DNA from: Xenopus tropicalis
Lineage: Eukaryota; Chordata; Amphibia; Anura; Pipidae
Length of the DNA stretch: 64,000 nucleotides
Assembly (NCBI RefSeq): GCF_000004195.4
Contig: NC_030684.2
Coordinates: 72,461,392-72,525,391, forward strand
Direction of reading: 5' to 3'
Positions 33,527-46,039 of the stretch are shown here, one piece after another. Every line of letters starts with the position of its first letter. Position 1 is the stretch's first letter. A program made the translations under genes and the position numbers. A model generated the notes under the pieces. It did not search any database. It was not told the origin of the DNA and saw only the letters and a list, made by a program, of their open reading frames with translations.

Positions 33527-34331
33527 CCGTATATACTTGAGTATAAGCCGAGTTTTTCAGTACCAAAAATGTGCTGAAAAAGTCACCCTCGGCTTATACT
33601 CGAGTATATTGATTTGAAGCTGTGAAGATGTAACTCACATTCCCAGCGTATAAAGACGTTGGGATTCATTGCGCCCCCCCCCCCGTGGACATGGACAACA
33701 AATGCCAGTGTCTTTATACGATGGCACACGCACACAGCACAAAGACTATGGAAGCGCACACAGCACAAGGGTTATGGAAGTGCACATAGCACAAGGATTA
33801 TGGAAGCACACACAGCACAAGGATTATGGAAGCGCACACAGCACAAGGATTCCGGAAGCGCACACAGCACAAGGATTATGGGAGGAATTAAAATCAATTG
33901 AAGCAAAGTGACAATTCTGCATCTGGGTAATGCTTTATTGGCTTGTAATTCTTATGTGGTTTAAGGAATGCCAGACAGTTCTGAGTTTGCTGCATTACTG
34001 CCCAGAACTATGATATTGTTTTGGCACCCAAGGGATTGTAAGCCACTTTGTTAACAACCATGTAGCAGAACCTGATACCTTTAACGGCATACCCAGTAAG
34101 TGATGGTTGCTATTATTGGGATGTAACAGCTGTCTTTGCTTATTTACATAGACATGGCTAGTTCACAGGGGGTCACGCTAAGTGTCCTTTTATTATTTGA
34201 TTATTGAAACAGTACCTGCTGCATTTCCCATCCTAGGCTTATACTCGAGTCAATAAGTTTTTCCAGTTTTCTTAGGTAAAATTAGGTTCCTCGGCTTATA
34301 TTCGGATCGGCTTATACTCGAGTATATACGG
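33527..34331. mobile_element. DNA element with CCGTATATACTCGAG ends, smaller copy
   Basis: Starts CCGTATATACTTGAGTATAA, ends CTTATACTCGAGTATATACGG, flanked by TA (33525-33526, 34332-34333). An 805 bp sibling of 31202-32612 with a different core that includes a 26 bp minisatellite. Confidence 0.75.
33726..33883. repeat. 26 bp tandem repeat, 6 copies
   Basis: Unit GCGCACACAGCACAAGGATT followed by ATGGAA, six copies with few changes, inside the element at 33527-34331. Open frames across it are repeat artefacts. Confidence 0.85.
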
Positions 34332-34333
34332 TA

Positions 34334-35311
34334 CATAGAGCAATTCCTTTCAGAATTCCTAACAGTTGTGGCCCTAATGGATTCTTCTTCTAGTCTCTCT
34401 TGGCTTGAATCAAAATCCAAGGAAAGATTTGGATTATCAATCCAAACCCAAGGAGAACAAGAAAGGATGCTTTTTTCATCATTCTGAAAGTACCTAACTT
34501 GTCTTCCATCAATCTGCTTTGGTTAAATTTTATAGTGGATGTTATGCTATTGGTAGTTAAATGCTATAATTATCTATTTCTAGAGACTATAGCCTCATCT
34601 GTTACTTCCATCTTGAAAATACATATCCATTTTTCATTAACATTTATTTCTTATAACATTTATTCTTCGTTCATCTGTGAGACATGTAGGGACCCATAGG
34701 GTTTATGTGCCCCTATGACTTTAAACCGTATCTTTCCTTTCTCCTTGTTACTGGGCAAAGACCCATGTATCTATTTCAGTATTTACATATACCTATGTTA
34801 TTGGCTCAAGGCTAGACCACACCCTACCACACTTTAATACAGTGTTTAGGAAGGGGCGGTTTTCCTTCTTGGTCTGTTATCTCTTCAAGGAAGCCTGGGA
34901 TCCACACTAGCCCAGAAGTGTTTCTGCCCTAATGACCTTTACCCTTAGAGAAGTCGGGGAGGAAGGAGTGGGACCCAGTGAACAAGGTTAGCTAGAACAG
35001 GTTATCTATTTCATAGCACTTTCTAGGAAAGTGAGTCAGTAGGCACTTAGCTAGAAAAAGCATCTTTTCGGCTCCAACTAGGAGAGGATAGTTAAAGAAA
35101 TAGTCTCCTACAGGCTTTTGCCTTAGAATAGGCACACAGTAGTACCAGGGATATCAGGATATTCTTTACCCTGGCACACATACCTAAGGTGAGATAAACC
35201 AGTGGACTCAATATTTTTCCTGCTTGTCATTGGTTGTCTTTACCCTGTCCATACTCTGCAGAGCTGGGATAAAAAGGTGGACACCATACCCTCATGCTTG
35301 ATATACTATAA
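34334..35311. other. Unannotated stretch
   Basis: No gene or element ends recognised. A TATA-like GATAAAAAGG near 35270 has no supporting context. Confidence 0.3.
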
Positions 35312-35712
35312 CAGTGCTGTCCAACTTCGTGGTGCAGAGGGCTGGAATTTATCTAGCATATATAGTGGAGGGAAGCTTATGGAAGCTAGTTTTGACCACT
35401 CCCCTTTTTAAAACCACACCCGCTTCAAACCCCACCCATGTTATCACAAGACCATGCCCACATTAATGGTGGTAGCACAGCAAAAACCCAAATGGTTGGT
35501 GCTCACTGTGGGGATATCAACCATCATTCATATGTAAAAGAATTATATTATGTCATATTAAGACACACCCTTAAATCCAAGACTCCTTCTTCTCCCCTGT
35601 GGATAGCACAGCAACCCCCACATCACATAATTACACACCTTAGGGACCATTTCATGGCTATTTCCAACTGCTGACAAACTCATCGAACAAACCACTGCCA
35701 GGGTCACCTCCT

Positions 35713-36130
35713 GTAGGCAGCATAGGGCAGACAGAGTATGGCACACACAGGCAGCTAAGGGCAGTCAGAGTATGGCACACACAGGCAGGGTAGGGCAGGC
35801 AGAGTATGGCTCATACAGGCAGCATAGGGCAGGTAAATTATGGCACACAGGGGCAGCATAGGGTAGGCAGAGTATGGCACACACAGGCAGCATAGGGCAG
35901 GCAGAGTATGGCACACACAGGCAGTACTCTGCCTGCCCTATGCTGCCTGTGTGTGCCATACTCTGCCTGCCCTGTGCTGCCTGTGTGTGCCATACTCTGC
36001 CCTATGCTGCCTTTGTGTTCCATACTTTGCCTGCCCTATGCTGCCTGTATGTGCCATACTCTACCTGCCCTTAGCTGTCTGTGTGTGGCATGCTTTGTCT
36101 TCCCTATGCTGCCTGTGTGTGCCATACACA
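35713..36130. repeat. 34 bp minisatellite in head-to-head orientation
   Basis: Unit of the type CATAGGGCAGGCAGAGTATG plus GCACACACAGGCAG. Copies up to about 35924 run one way; from there to 36130 they run inverted (GCCTGTGTGTGCCATACTCT), making a large palindrome. The same unit occurs at 60095-60535 in one orientation with some spacer variants. Confidence 0.85.
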
Positions 36131-36432
36131 GTACATACAGTGACACAATTCTGGCACTGTTCATAGGCGGAGGGTGACTTTTTTGTTTGGGGAGGCTAAA
36201 TATGGGCCGTACACAGTCCGACCTATAGCTAATGTGAGACTTAGTGGATTCGCTGCTGGTGTAAAAAATTAACCTCCCAACTATCTCTTGCCGTTCCCAC
36301 TGACTCCCAGGGATACTGCGCAAAAGTGCGGGTGGGGGTGCTTTTAACCCTAAAATGCTTAGGATGTAAAAGTATTCATATGTGCTCTTCTGTTGGGGGT
36401 TCTCTATACATTTGTGTTTGTGATCAGTTAGC

Positions 36433-36862
36433 TTCAAGGGGTAGTTAACCTTTAAATTAACTTTAACATGATCTAGACATTGATATTCTGAGACAATTTG
36501 CAATTGGTCATCTTTTATTTTTAATAGTTTTTCGGTTATTTAGCTTATTGTTCAGCAGCTCTCCATTTGGTATTTCAGCAGCTATCTGGTTGCTAGGGTC
36601 TTATTTACCAGGTAGTGGTTTAAACAAGAGATGGGAATATGAATAGTTAAGGGGCCTGCATGGAAAAATAAAACTGTAGCTTCAAAGAGCAATACTTTTT
36701 GGTCAGTGACCCTCATTTGAAAGCTGGAAAGAGGCAGAAGCGAAAGGCAAATTATTCAAAAACTATAAAAAATTAACTAGGAAGACCAATTGCAAAGTTG
36801 CTACGAATAGGCCATTCTATAACATACTACAAATTAACTTAAAAGTGAACCTCCCCTTTAGA
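36433..36862. mobile_element. MITE nested at third level
   Basis: Left 'AAGGGGTAGTTAACCTTTAA', right 'GTGAACCTCCCCTTTA', with inner complementary blocks 'GCAATTGGTC' / 'GACCAATTGC'. I recognise this as a very common Xenopus MITE type. Non-coding. Confidence 0.7.
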
Positions 36863-37370
36863 TGTGTTTAAGTTAGCTTTACAGAGAGAGAGGCAGCAGG
36901 TACTGACATCCCAGACACGTTATATACAGTGAGACGCAGTCTTTATATACAAAACCAGCACATTTTATGCAGTGAGACGCAGTCTATATATACAAAACCA
37001 GCACATTATATGCCATGAGAAGCAGTGGGTACTGATGGAAGATTTTCAGGCCCTGGCACTATAACACTGGCACTGATACACAGCATACACAACAATGACA
37101 AAAGTAAAAGAAAAATAGAAAGTGCAAAAAACCATAACAAATATATAAAAGCACAATGAGCTTTGTCAGGGGGGAAAGTTAACTTACCCTCCATCTGTTA
37201 GGGTAGGGGATAGAGATATTATAGATGTCAGGTGACAAAAAACAATTTAATTTCAGCTAGTGGGTCAGACTTTAGAACATATACAGTATAGTTACTTGTG
37301 TATAGTACCTGTGGGATGAAAACTGCAGCAAAAGTTCAAAGTTGTGCACTGGCTCCAGTTTGCAAAATCT

Positions 37371-37548
37371 CCCGATCCCTGTCTGCATCTGCGCCTTGAT
37401 TGGTCAATTTTACTGCCTGTCAAGAAAGCTGTGCTCTGATTGGATCTTTCTTCTTGTGGATTCTCTAATCAGAGCACAGCTTTCTTGACAGGCAGTAAAA
37501 TTGACCAATCAAGGCGCAGGTGCAGACAGGGATCGGGAGATTTTGCAC
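37371..37548. repeat. Fold-back segment
   Basis: 'TCCCGATCCCTGTCTGCA', 'GCGCCTTGATTGGTCAATTT' and 'AGAAAGCTGTGCTCTGAT' are followed by their complements in reverse order. Arms of roughly 75 bp, loop about 25 bp around TCTTCTTGTGGATTC. Confidence 0.85.
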
Positions 37549-37981
37549 AGCTGATTTCTGCAGAACCCAGAGAAGATTTGCAGGGCAGTGCAGAAACGGA
37601 GCCAGGTTTTAAGGTGCCAAATCAGGTTTGGGGAGGCTTAGCGTCCCCAAGCCTTATTGAAAATCCGCCTATGGCACTGTTCCTACAGTCTGTCTGAGGT
37701 GTGAAGAAGTGAACAATGTGGGTGATTACAGCCTGAGCCTGAGGTGTGAACAATGCAGTGGGTGAACAATGCAGGGATTAAAAAATGTGAACAGTACAGG
37801 GGATTACATTTTTAAACAATGCAGGGGAATTACAGCCTGAATCTGAGGTGTGAACCATGTAGGCGGGCAGTTAATCTCAATACTGATACCATTTAAAGAT
37901 TGCACAAGCCATCAAAGCAGCCAGACAGGTGGGGGGGGCAACACAGAGGGGGGTCGTGGGCCGCCAGTTGGACAGCACTGC

Positions 37982-39077
37982 ACTATAACATTGTTTGTAC
38001 TGCTGAGAAATTGCTATACCTCCTAGAAGTGTGAGTATTGTTAACCCTGCATTTCCATCATTTGTCTGGGACAAGTAAACAGTTATTAAGTTGTTTGTAA
38101 GAGCTTCTGGCATTCATCTACTCAAACCTTGCATTTACACTTGGCAGTGGGAGGTGTAGTTATACAACACCCTCCATATAGTAACTTCCCCTTAGCGAAG
38201 GCCCATCCTGTGGAAGAGCAGTCCAATGTACCCCATGCTCTATTACTAACTGGACATTTTGACTTATATAGCCAAAAAGGGGTTACAGACAATTACATCT
38301 TGAACTGCAATTTCATCTCTTAATATTTTTTTTAATTATCTGCTCTTTTCAAGAATATTCTCTTATCCTTAGGATTGTCATCCAGCAGCCTCCCGGCAAA
38401 AAATGTAACTCTCCCCCCCCTTCCTGTGATGTCACACTGCTCTTCACTGTCCAATCAGCACTGAGCAGACCTGTGCTTGCTCCCATATTTTAAGGGCACA
38501 ACCATGCCAGAAGGGGAATGCAGAAATGGGCTCTTTTGCAGCTTATCTACGTTGCCAAGCTGTTGCTAAGTGCCAATCCTATCCCCAGAATAAATGTTGT
38601 TTGCAGGTCATAGATTTCTGCAAACACTTCTTAGTGAAGTGATGTGCTGTTACTGAAGGTTACACCAATAAAGCTGAAACCTGATTAAACAGTTGGATCT
38701 TCCATATCTTTGTTTGAATCCTTTAACATAAGGAAAATTATGATCAAAATTGGTATTTCAGAGACCTGGTTGAATGAAACATGGTTTGTCTTTATGTAAA
38801 CCAGAATTAAATGAGAACTAAACTCCCCATACAGGCAAAGGCCCCCATAGCTTCCAGTAGCACACAGCAAAACTCTTTAAACAAAGAAAACATTTGCTCA
38901 CTCTCTAGCAGTATGCACACTTGTTATCGCATTTCTTTTTTCTTCTTTTAAAAAAAGAAAAGCTTTTTTGGCCTAAAAATTGTTTAATTGCTCAGTGTGA
39001 CTAGCGTGAGTGCTAATTCCACTGGGTAATTCATTTTGGATATGTTATTTCAGTAATTTTATGAATTGTTGAATATA
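37982..39077. other. Unannotated stretch
   Basis: No gene or complete element recognised. 38590-38625 (TTTGCAGGTCATAGATTTCT) is similar, inverted, to 33415-33460, so a diverged dispersed repeat is likely. Confidence 0.3.
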
Positions 39078-40676
39078 CAGTGGAGGAAATAATTATTTGA
39101 CCCCTCACTGATTTTGTAAGTTTGTCCAATGACAAAGAAATTAAAAGTCTCAGAACAGTATCATTTCAATGGTAGGTTTATTTTAACAGTGGCAGATAGC
39201 ACATCAAAAGGAAAATCGAAAAAATAACTTTAAATAAAAGATAGCAACTGATTTGCATTTCATTGAGTGAAATAAGTTTTTGAACCCTCTAACAAAAAAA
39301 GACTTAATACTTAGTGGAAAAACCCTTGTTTGCAAGCACAGAGGTCAAACGTTTCTTGTAATTGATGACCAAGTTTGCGCACATTTTAGGAGGAATGTTG
39401 GTCCACTCCTCTTTGCAGATCATCTCTAAATCCCTAAGGTTTCGAGGCTGTCTCTGTGCAACTCTGAGCTTGAGCTCCCTCCATAGGTTTTCTATTGGAT
39501 TAAGGTCCAGAGACTGACTAGGCCACTCCATGACCTTAATGTGCTTCTTCTTGAGCCACTCCTTTGTTGCCTTTGCTGTATGTTTTGGGTCATTGTCGTG
39601 CTGGAACACCCATCCACGACCCATTTTCAGTTTCCTGGCAGAGGGAAGGAGGTTGTCGTTCAGGATTTCATGATACATGGCTCCGTCCATTTTCCCGTTA
39701 ATGCGAATAAGTTGTCCTGTGCCCTTAGCAGAAAAACACCCCCAAAGCAAAATGTTTCCACCCCCATGCTTGACGGTGGGGACGGTGTTTTGGGGGTCAT
39801 AGGCAGCATTTTTCTTCCTCCAAACACAGCGAGTTGAGTTAATGCCAAAGAGCTCTATTTTGGTCTCATCAGACCATAGCACCTTCTCCCAGTCACTCAC
39901 AGAATCATTCAGGTGTTCATTGGCCTGCACATGTGCCTTCTTGAGCAGGGGGACCTTGCGAGCCCTGCAGGATTTTAATCCATTGCGGTGTAATGTGTTT
40001 CCAATGGTTTTCTTGGTGACTGTGGTCCCTGCTAATTTGAGGTCATTAACTAACTCCTCCCGTGTAGTTCTAGGATGCTTTTTCACCTTTCTCAGAATCA
40101 TTGACACCTCACGAGGTGAGATCTTGCGTGGAGCCCCAGAGCGAGGTCGATTGATGGTCATTTTGTGCTCCTTCCATTTTCGAACAATCGCACCAACAGT
40201 TGTCACCTTCTCTCCCAGCTTCTTGCTAATGGTTTTATAGCCCATTCCAGCCTTGTGCAGGTCTACAATTTTGTCTCTGACATCCTTGGACAGCTCTTTG
40301 GTCTTTCCCATGTTGGAGAGTTTGGAGTCTGCTTGATTGATTGATTCTGTGGACAGGTGTCTTTTATACAGGTGACTAGTTAAGACAGGTGTCCTTAATG
40401 AGGTTGACTAATTGAGTAGAAGTGTCTAACCACTCTGTGGGAGCCAGAACTCTTAATGGTTGGTAGGGGTTCAAAAACTTATTTCACTCAATGAAATGCA
40501 AATAAGTTGCTATCTTTTATTTAAAGTTATTTTTTCGATTTTCCTTTTGATGTGCTATCTGCCACTGTTAAAATAAACCTACCATTGAAATGATACTGTT
40601 CTGAGACTTTTCATTTCTTTGTCATTGGACAAACTTACAAAATCAGTGAGGGGTCAAATAATTATTTCCTCCACTG
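39078..40676 (-). mobile_element. Tc1/mariner transposon, complete, open transposase
   Basis: Ends CAGTGGAGGAAATAATTATT and AATAATTATTTCCTCCACTG, TA on both sides. Terminal inverted repeats of about 225 bp are nearly identical (39078-39300 against 40455-40676; one visible change AAAAGT/TTTCAT near the inner part). 1599 bp. Near-identity of the repeats and the open frame point to a young copy. Confidence 0.95.
39304..40311 (-). CDS. Tc1-family transposase, full length
   Basis: 335 codons without interruption from [14 protein letters not shown] to GFSTKY. The paired-type DNA-binding region ([18 protein letters not shown], then the hook '[10 protein letters not shown]') is followed by the DD34E catalytic core: D in '[12 protein letters not shown]', D in '[10 protein letters not shown]', E in '[10 protein letters not shown]', with the GGG box '[17 protein letters not shown]'. 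'PSQSLDLNP' carries Leu where Pro is usual. Cut-and-paste enzyme acting on its own terminal repeats. All catalytic residues are there, so activity is possible; the Leu change is the only oddity I see. Confidence 0.95.
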   Translation of the reverse strand: MGKTKELSKDVRDKIVDLHKAGMGYKTISKKLGEKVTTVGAIVRKWKEHKMTINRPRSGAPRKISPREVSMILRKVKKHPRTTREELVNDLKLAGTTVTKKTIGNTLHRNGLKSCRARKVPLLKKAHVQANEHLNDSVSDWEKVLWSDETKIELFGINSTRCVWRKKNAAYDPQNTVPTVKHGGGNILLWGCFSAKGTGQLIRINGKMDGAMYHEILNDNLLPSARKLKMGRGWVFQHDNDPKHTAKATKEWLKKKHIKVMEWPSQSLDLNPIENLWRELKLRVAQRQPRNLRDLEMICKEEWTNIPPKMCANLVINYKKRLTSVLANKGFSTKY

Positions 40677-41030
40677 TATTTTAATTTCCATATTCAATTT
40701 GTTATTGATTAATTGTTTATGCCTTGTAAAAATGTTCATTGCAGAATAAAATTGGTGGAACTTTGAATGCTTTTTATTTACATTTTTACACTTTGCATTT
40801 TTGTTGATTACTTGTTTTCGAAAGTGCAAATTTTATGTGCACTTTTTTAATTTGTAGGGCCTCTACATTGCAAATAAGCAGTCATATACTTTTCAAAAGA
40901 TTATCAAATTGCTTATGTGGTGCCCTTATTCCAAAAAGGAATTCCATGCTTTGGAAATCTTTTGAAGAAGGGAATTAAGGGATAAAATATTGGAATACAA
41001 ACAATACTAAATTTGTAAGGGATGGTTTAA

Positions 41031-43957
41031 CCCTTTAAGTGCCAGCAGAATTTGACATTTCGGTTCCCCTCAGTGCCAGACGTTTTGTAAACATTCTGTG
41101 CTCTCTCAATTTAGGGGCTTTTACTGGGGGAAGGGTTAAGTTTAGGTAGGCAAACTATATATTGTTTTTTTCAGGAGAACCTGAGCTTTCCAAATCTGCC
41201 TGAGTTTTTGTGTATTTCCACTTCTCGAAGAAGATTTAGAGCCTGAAATACAAAAAAAAATAATGCTATTTTTCATGATATAGGGATTTATACCAGAAAC
41301 ATATTTTATTTTATGGACAAAAATTCAACTGATTTGGAAAGCCTCATGTCTCCCAAACGTGCCAATACCTGATATGTATAGTTTTATGGAGATTTCTGAC
41401 TTCTATAGATCAAAAACTCCCAGCAGTAAATTACTACATTTTCAAATGATCACAGCAGAATACGGCATACTTTAGATTCCAAAGCCAAAACTCCTGGTAC
41501 ATTAGGTTTACCCCAGGAAACCATATATTTTTGAAAAGTACACATTCTGACGAATCCGAAATGGGTAACTATGTCTTCCAACTCCCAAGTACCAAATGGC
41601 AATGCTTTACTGAATTTAGCATTTTCTATAAAAAATTATGAAAATTCTAAAAAATTGCCTCAAATCTTCCACTTTCAAGCATCATATCTCCCACATAATA
41701 TTAGTTACCAAGAAAATACATCCTAAGTATGAAAGTCAAAGGTTCACTGAACAGTTTGCCCATTGTGCATAGGATCACCAATGTATCTGGAATTTAGAAA
41801 CCCCAAAAGGAAGTTAGTACATACAAATTGCCCCAGTGATCTCTTTAGCTACTGAAAATTCAACACGTTTACTGCATTTTCTGTGGGGTAAAAGCACAAA
41901 AAAATACATTGACCCCCAAAAACCATATATTTTTGGAAAGTACACATTCGGGCGAATTCAAAATTGGTACCCATGTCTTTCTACTCCAAACTACAGAGTT
42001 GCAATGCTTTCCCAAAATTTCCAGTTTTGATGAAATACCTGAAAATCACATCAAATCTTCCACTTTCAAGCACCTTATCTCCCACATAACATTAGGTACC
42101 AAGAAAACATATCCTAAATATGAAAGCCAAGGGTCCGCTGAACAGTTTGATGCCCATTGTGCATAGGATCACCGATGTATCTGGCATTTAGAGACCCCAA
42201 AAGGAAGTTAGTGCATACAAAGTGTATACGCTGCAATATAAGCTACCGGCATGTGCATTATGTGCCATAAGACCCCCTAACAGTATGGAGACCCTAGAAA
42301 ACTATACATTTTCTGAAAGTACACATTCTGACAAAACAAAAATGGGTAAATACATTTTTCTACTGCAAACTACCAAACTATAAAGCTATGCTAAACAGAA
42401 CGGTTTTTATGGCATTTCTGAAAATTGTCACAAAGCTTGCATTTTACCACATTATGTACCCCCACATTTTGTAACGTATCAACATAAAACATTCTAAATA
42501 TGAACGCCAGGGGTCTACTGAGCAGTTTCATGCCCTATATGCATAGATTTACCAAACTATGTGGGGTACAGGGGCACCCAAGTAAAAATAGTGCATATGA
42601 ATTTTCACATAAGATGCTCTGGCTCATGCAGTTTTTGCACCCGGTATGTGTATTATGTGCCATAAGACCCCCTAACCGTATGGAGAACCCATATATTTTC
42701 CAAAAGTACACATTCTGACAAAACAAAAGTGGGTAAATACAACTTTCTACTGCAAACTACCAAGCTACAAAGCTATGCTAAACAGAACGATTTTTGTGAG
42801 ATTTCTGAAAATCATCACAAAGCTTGCATGTTGCCCCATGATGTACCCCACATTTAGTAACGTACCAACATAAAACACTCTAAGTATGAACGCCAGGGGT
42901 CTAATGAACAGTTTGATGCCCAATATGCATAGATATACCAAACTATGTGGGGTACAGAGGATGCCAAATTGAAATAAAACAGACAAAATGTCCATGTGCA
43001 AAGACAAGTAATAAAGAACAATGTGAAATGCAATAAAATTGATAAAAATAAAAAACAAATCACTAAAATCATTTTTTTTGCCTAATATCTGCGGTCAAAA
43101 TAACAGTTTGAGTATTTTGGCTTGGGCAAATAAGTTTTACAGACAAAGTCAAGTGAACAACAACTATGCATAACTGAAAATGCAATAAAATGGCTAAAAA
43201 TGCAATAAAATACCTAAAAATGCACCAAAATCACAGAAAATGTAGTAGAAAAACCAAAATAATACACAAAAGATATTGCACAGTGCGGTTAGCGAATACG
43301 CTATCCGCAATGGCAATAAAACATTTTTTTCAGGCAAGAATAAAAACGATGCGATAAAAAAAATATATTACAAAATTACATAAGTGTGTAAGTGTGTGTG
43401 TGTACACATGTGTGCATGTGTGTGCAAGTAAGTGTGAGTGCTGTAAGTGGTGTGAATGTGTGAAACCCCCCCCCCCAACATGTATGTGTTTGTGTGTAAG
43501 TGTATAAGAGTATAAGTGTGTATTAGTGCATTATGTGTGTGTATGTGTTTTTTTTAACACTTACCTGGGACAAGCAGGCACACAGATCATCTGGAGGTGG
43601 GAGGAAGGACCCAGGAGCCGCTGCAGCCTCTCCCTGCGACACCGATCAGTGAGTCTTCAGAGGGAGGAGGGAGGGGGGAGGGAAGGGAGAGCAGGAAGTG
43701 TCAGGCACGCACAGACAGTGTGTCCTTACATTTCTTATGGGGCCCCTGGGTGATCGCACCCCAGGGGCCACTCGTTCCCTGCCTCTGCTAATTGTCTAGA
43801 GGCAGGGGAACGAGCGGGGAGTGAAGGAGCGGCATGAAAAGCCCGCTCCTCTGCTCCCAAATCCGGAAGTGCAGCAGGACGTAGAATCTACGTCCTGTGG
43901 CACTTAGGTACTTTGATACACAGGACGTAGATTCTACGTCCTGTGGCACTTAAAGGG
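41031..43957 (-). mobile_element. Large piggyBac-like non-autonomous element, copy A
   Basis: CCCTTTAAGTGCC at the left and GGCACTTAAAGGG at the right, with TTAA on both sides (41027-41030, 43958-43961): piggyBac-type ends and target. 41400-43000 is an imperfect tandem array of about 390 bp units ('GTACACATTCTGAC' at spacings 402, 379, 387). The right 400 bp is GC-rich and, read on the minus strand, has a row of hairpins, then CCCAGGTAAGTGT, a consensus splice donor. A GT-rich microsatellite lies at 43380-43555. No transposase. Copy B at 55757-59061 has the same plan. Confidence 0.65.
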
Positions 43958-43969
43958 TTAAAGTACATG

Positions 43970-44125
43970 AGGAGGTGAGCAGAAGCAGCCTAGATATTGG
44001 GGTGGCAGTGGATATGATCCACTTAAGACTTTGCTAAAGCTTTTGACACAGAACCACACAGTAGGTTACTGACTAAATTAAGGCATATTGGCCCGGAACA
44101 TATTTGTACTTAGAGTGAAAACTGA
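43970..44125 (+). pseudogene. LINE reverse transcriptase relic, part 1
   Basis: 'GVAVDMIHL' followed by a broken form of 'AFDTVPHRRLL.KL' and 'GPEHICT', matching the minus-strand relic at 27783-28013 by position. Stops and frameshifts throughout. Confidence 0.55.
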
Positions 44126-44241
44126 CTGAAGAATAATTTACAAAGAGAGTAAGTGAAACATTTTCCATTTAGACCAAGCAGAGTATGTCAGAGTTTTAAA
44201 ACCTATGGTGAAAGGCACCACAGCTGCAAATCAGGCTTGTG

Positions 44242-44729
44242 CATACCTTCCAATATTTGGAAAATGGAAAAAGAAATGCCACATGTAGTGCTGCAAAATT
44301 TTGACCATGCCCAATTTGCAACCACACCCTCTAAATACCACTACCATTTTTCAAAATTTGTCAGGTTATTTAAAATTCGAGCACAAGTCTGGGGGTTTTG
44401 GGGTCTTGCTAAAAAAGCTGAAACTGCCCTTTAAGCTGCAAGTGTTAGTTCCCCCAAGAGACCTGTTTAGCTTTACAATTGTATCTAATTGCAGATGTGG
44501 CTTGTTAACTTTTTTGGGCTCTCTGCCAAAAGCTACTTATTTAATTAAGTGTGATAAACATTGTATCCAAGTGCAGGTATAGCTTGTTAAGATTTTTGGG
44601 CTCTCTGCAAAAAGCTACTTTTTAATTACGTTTGTATGTTTTTTAACTTCAGTGCAGAAAGAATCCGGAACTGTGGGCGAGTTGTTAAGAGGGACTGTCC
44701 CACGAAAATCGGGACAGTTGGGAGGTATG
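44242..44729. mobile_element. MITE with CATACCTCCCAA-type ends
   Basis: CATACCTTCCAATATT on the left, ACAGTTGGGAGGTATG on the right; near the right end 'GGGACTGTCCCACGAAAATC'. A fragment of the same family occurs at 49490-49565. No clear target duplication. Confidence 0.55.
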
Positions 44730-44804
44730 TGTTACTGAATGAAGTATAACATACCCTTACATAATGGCTTTTGACTAAGTGCTAGTAAAAGCATAAAACA
44801 TATA

Positions 44805-45896
44805 GGGCCTGATTCACTAAAGGGCGATAAAAATTATCGCACGCTTTTTCGCGTTAAAAAACGCAAAATAACTTGCGCGCGATTCACCATAGTATTATCG
44901 CGTGCGAAAAATCGCCATTTTCGCATGGGGTATTTCTCGCACTAGTTTTACCGTTTTGCGTTAATTTCCGCACTGAAAAGAATACGATCGCATGATTCAC
45001 TATAACTTTTGCGCGCTAAATATCGCATTCGGCTATACGAAAATTAACACCTACTACAGGCAGGCGAAAAATTATACAAAAGTACAGTAAATGATTTTTT
45101 GCAATAAAATATGGACTTACAGTGTTATTTATTCAAGTTTGTGTTTCCCCCAGAATGACGCAGCCGCCAGTTTGCAGCGAAATGTTCATTTTTAATACAG
45201 TAATTTTCCGCAAGTATTGGCGTGTATGGCTAACATGGCGTGCGTTCATTTGCGCAACTATTTCTATTTGGCTACAAGTGATGAAATGTTTCGCCAGGCA
45301 TGGATTCGCAGCGAATTTTTGGACGTGCGTTGAATTTTTTCGCGGTGTATTTTTTCATGCGTTTCGCAAAACAATCCGCCAATGGCAAAACGCATGAAAA
45401 AATTCGCCACGCAAAAATTCACCGCACATCCAAAAATTGATACAAGTGTCAAAAAATAATAGTCACGGGCAACAATTTTTTTGCCCGCACAACATTTTTG
45501 CCGTTTCGGGGATCTTTCGAAAGATTTGCTAATTTTTCACTTAAGAAACCAGAACACATTTGCTCATCACTAGTGGCTACTATTTATAAGCATCTACTAT
45601 TTATATGTGGCTAATATTTATATACACCATTTATATGCTTCCACAATTTTTATACACTATTTCTATGCTACCATTCATATTCGGCGATTATTCGCGTAAT
45701 TTAGCGCATGTACAGGCAAATACCGCATTGAAATAGTCTTTCGCGAGTTAAATAACGCTTGCAATATCGCGCGTAAAAAAGCGCGAGTATGCTTATAGTG
45801 AATCGTGCGAAAAATCGCCAAAATTAAGCGGCGGTAAAAATTTTAGCGCACAATAAGAATAGCGCACGTTTTATCGCCCTTTAGTGAATCAGGCCC
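44805..45896. mobile_element. PIF/Harbinger-like element, internal-deletion derivative
   Basis: Ends GGGCCTGATTCACTAAAGGG and CCCTTTAGTGAATCAGGCCC. The first 340 bp or so closely follows 46451-46790 ('GCGCGATTCACCATAGTATT', 'CCTACTACAGGCAGGCG', 'AAATATGGACTTA'). The last 110 bp follows 49325-49434. The gene-bearing middle of the larger element is missing. A hAT MITE is nested at 45276-45572. Confidence 0.75.
45276..45572. mobile_element. hAT-type MITE nested in the Harbinger-like element
   Basis: Starts AAGTGATGAAATGTTTCGCC and ends TTTGCTCATCACTA. Flanks TTGGCTAC and GTGGCTAC (7 of 8). Inner blocks 'CAGGCATGGATTCGC' match 59367-59638. Confidence 0.8.
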
Positions 45897-46039
45897 TGTA
45901 TCATTTAATATTTTTACAAGCCTGGTCTGGAGCTGCTAAATATGTGCCTGTCTTTCACCACGGTTTTATGCGTTGCCATAGCTAAAGGCTCAGGGCAGTA
46001 TATCTTGGCCCTTTATTTACTTCAATGAGTTACTTTTGG

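Larger units (their letters stand above)
36162..37673. mobile_element. Nested hAT element with CATAGGCGGA ends
   Basis: Ends CATAGGCGGA and TCCGCCTATG, flanked on both sides by GCACTGTT (36154-36161, 37674-37681). Longer inner match: TTTGGGGAGGCTAA against TTGGGGAGGCTTAGC in direct order near each end. It is inserted in the hAT element 35312-37980 and itself holds the MITE 36433-36862, a 43 bp repeat doublet (36918-37010) and a fold-back segment. Confidence 0.8.
35312..37980. mobile_element. hAT element CAGTGCTGTCCAACT, enlarged by nested insertions
   Basis: Ends CAGTGCTGTCCAACTTC and CCGCCAGTTGGACAGCACTG. Flanks are TACTATAA and CACTATAA, an 8 bp duplication with one mismatch. It is the inverted sibling of 59662-60710, sharing the CAACTGGCGGCCC end and the 34 bp minisatellite. 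It is 1.6 kb longer because another hAT element (36162-37673) sits inside it. No transposase. Confidence 0.85.
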
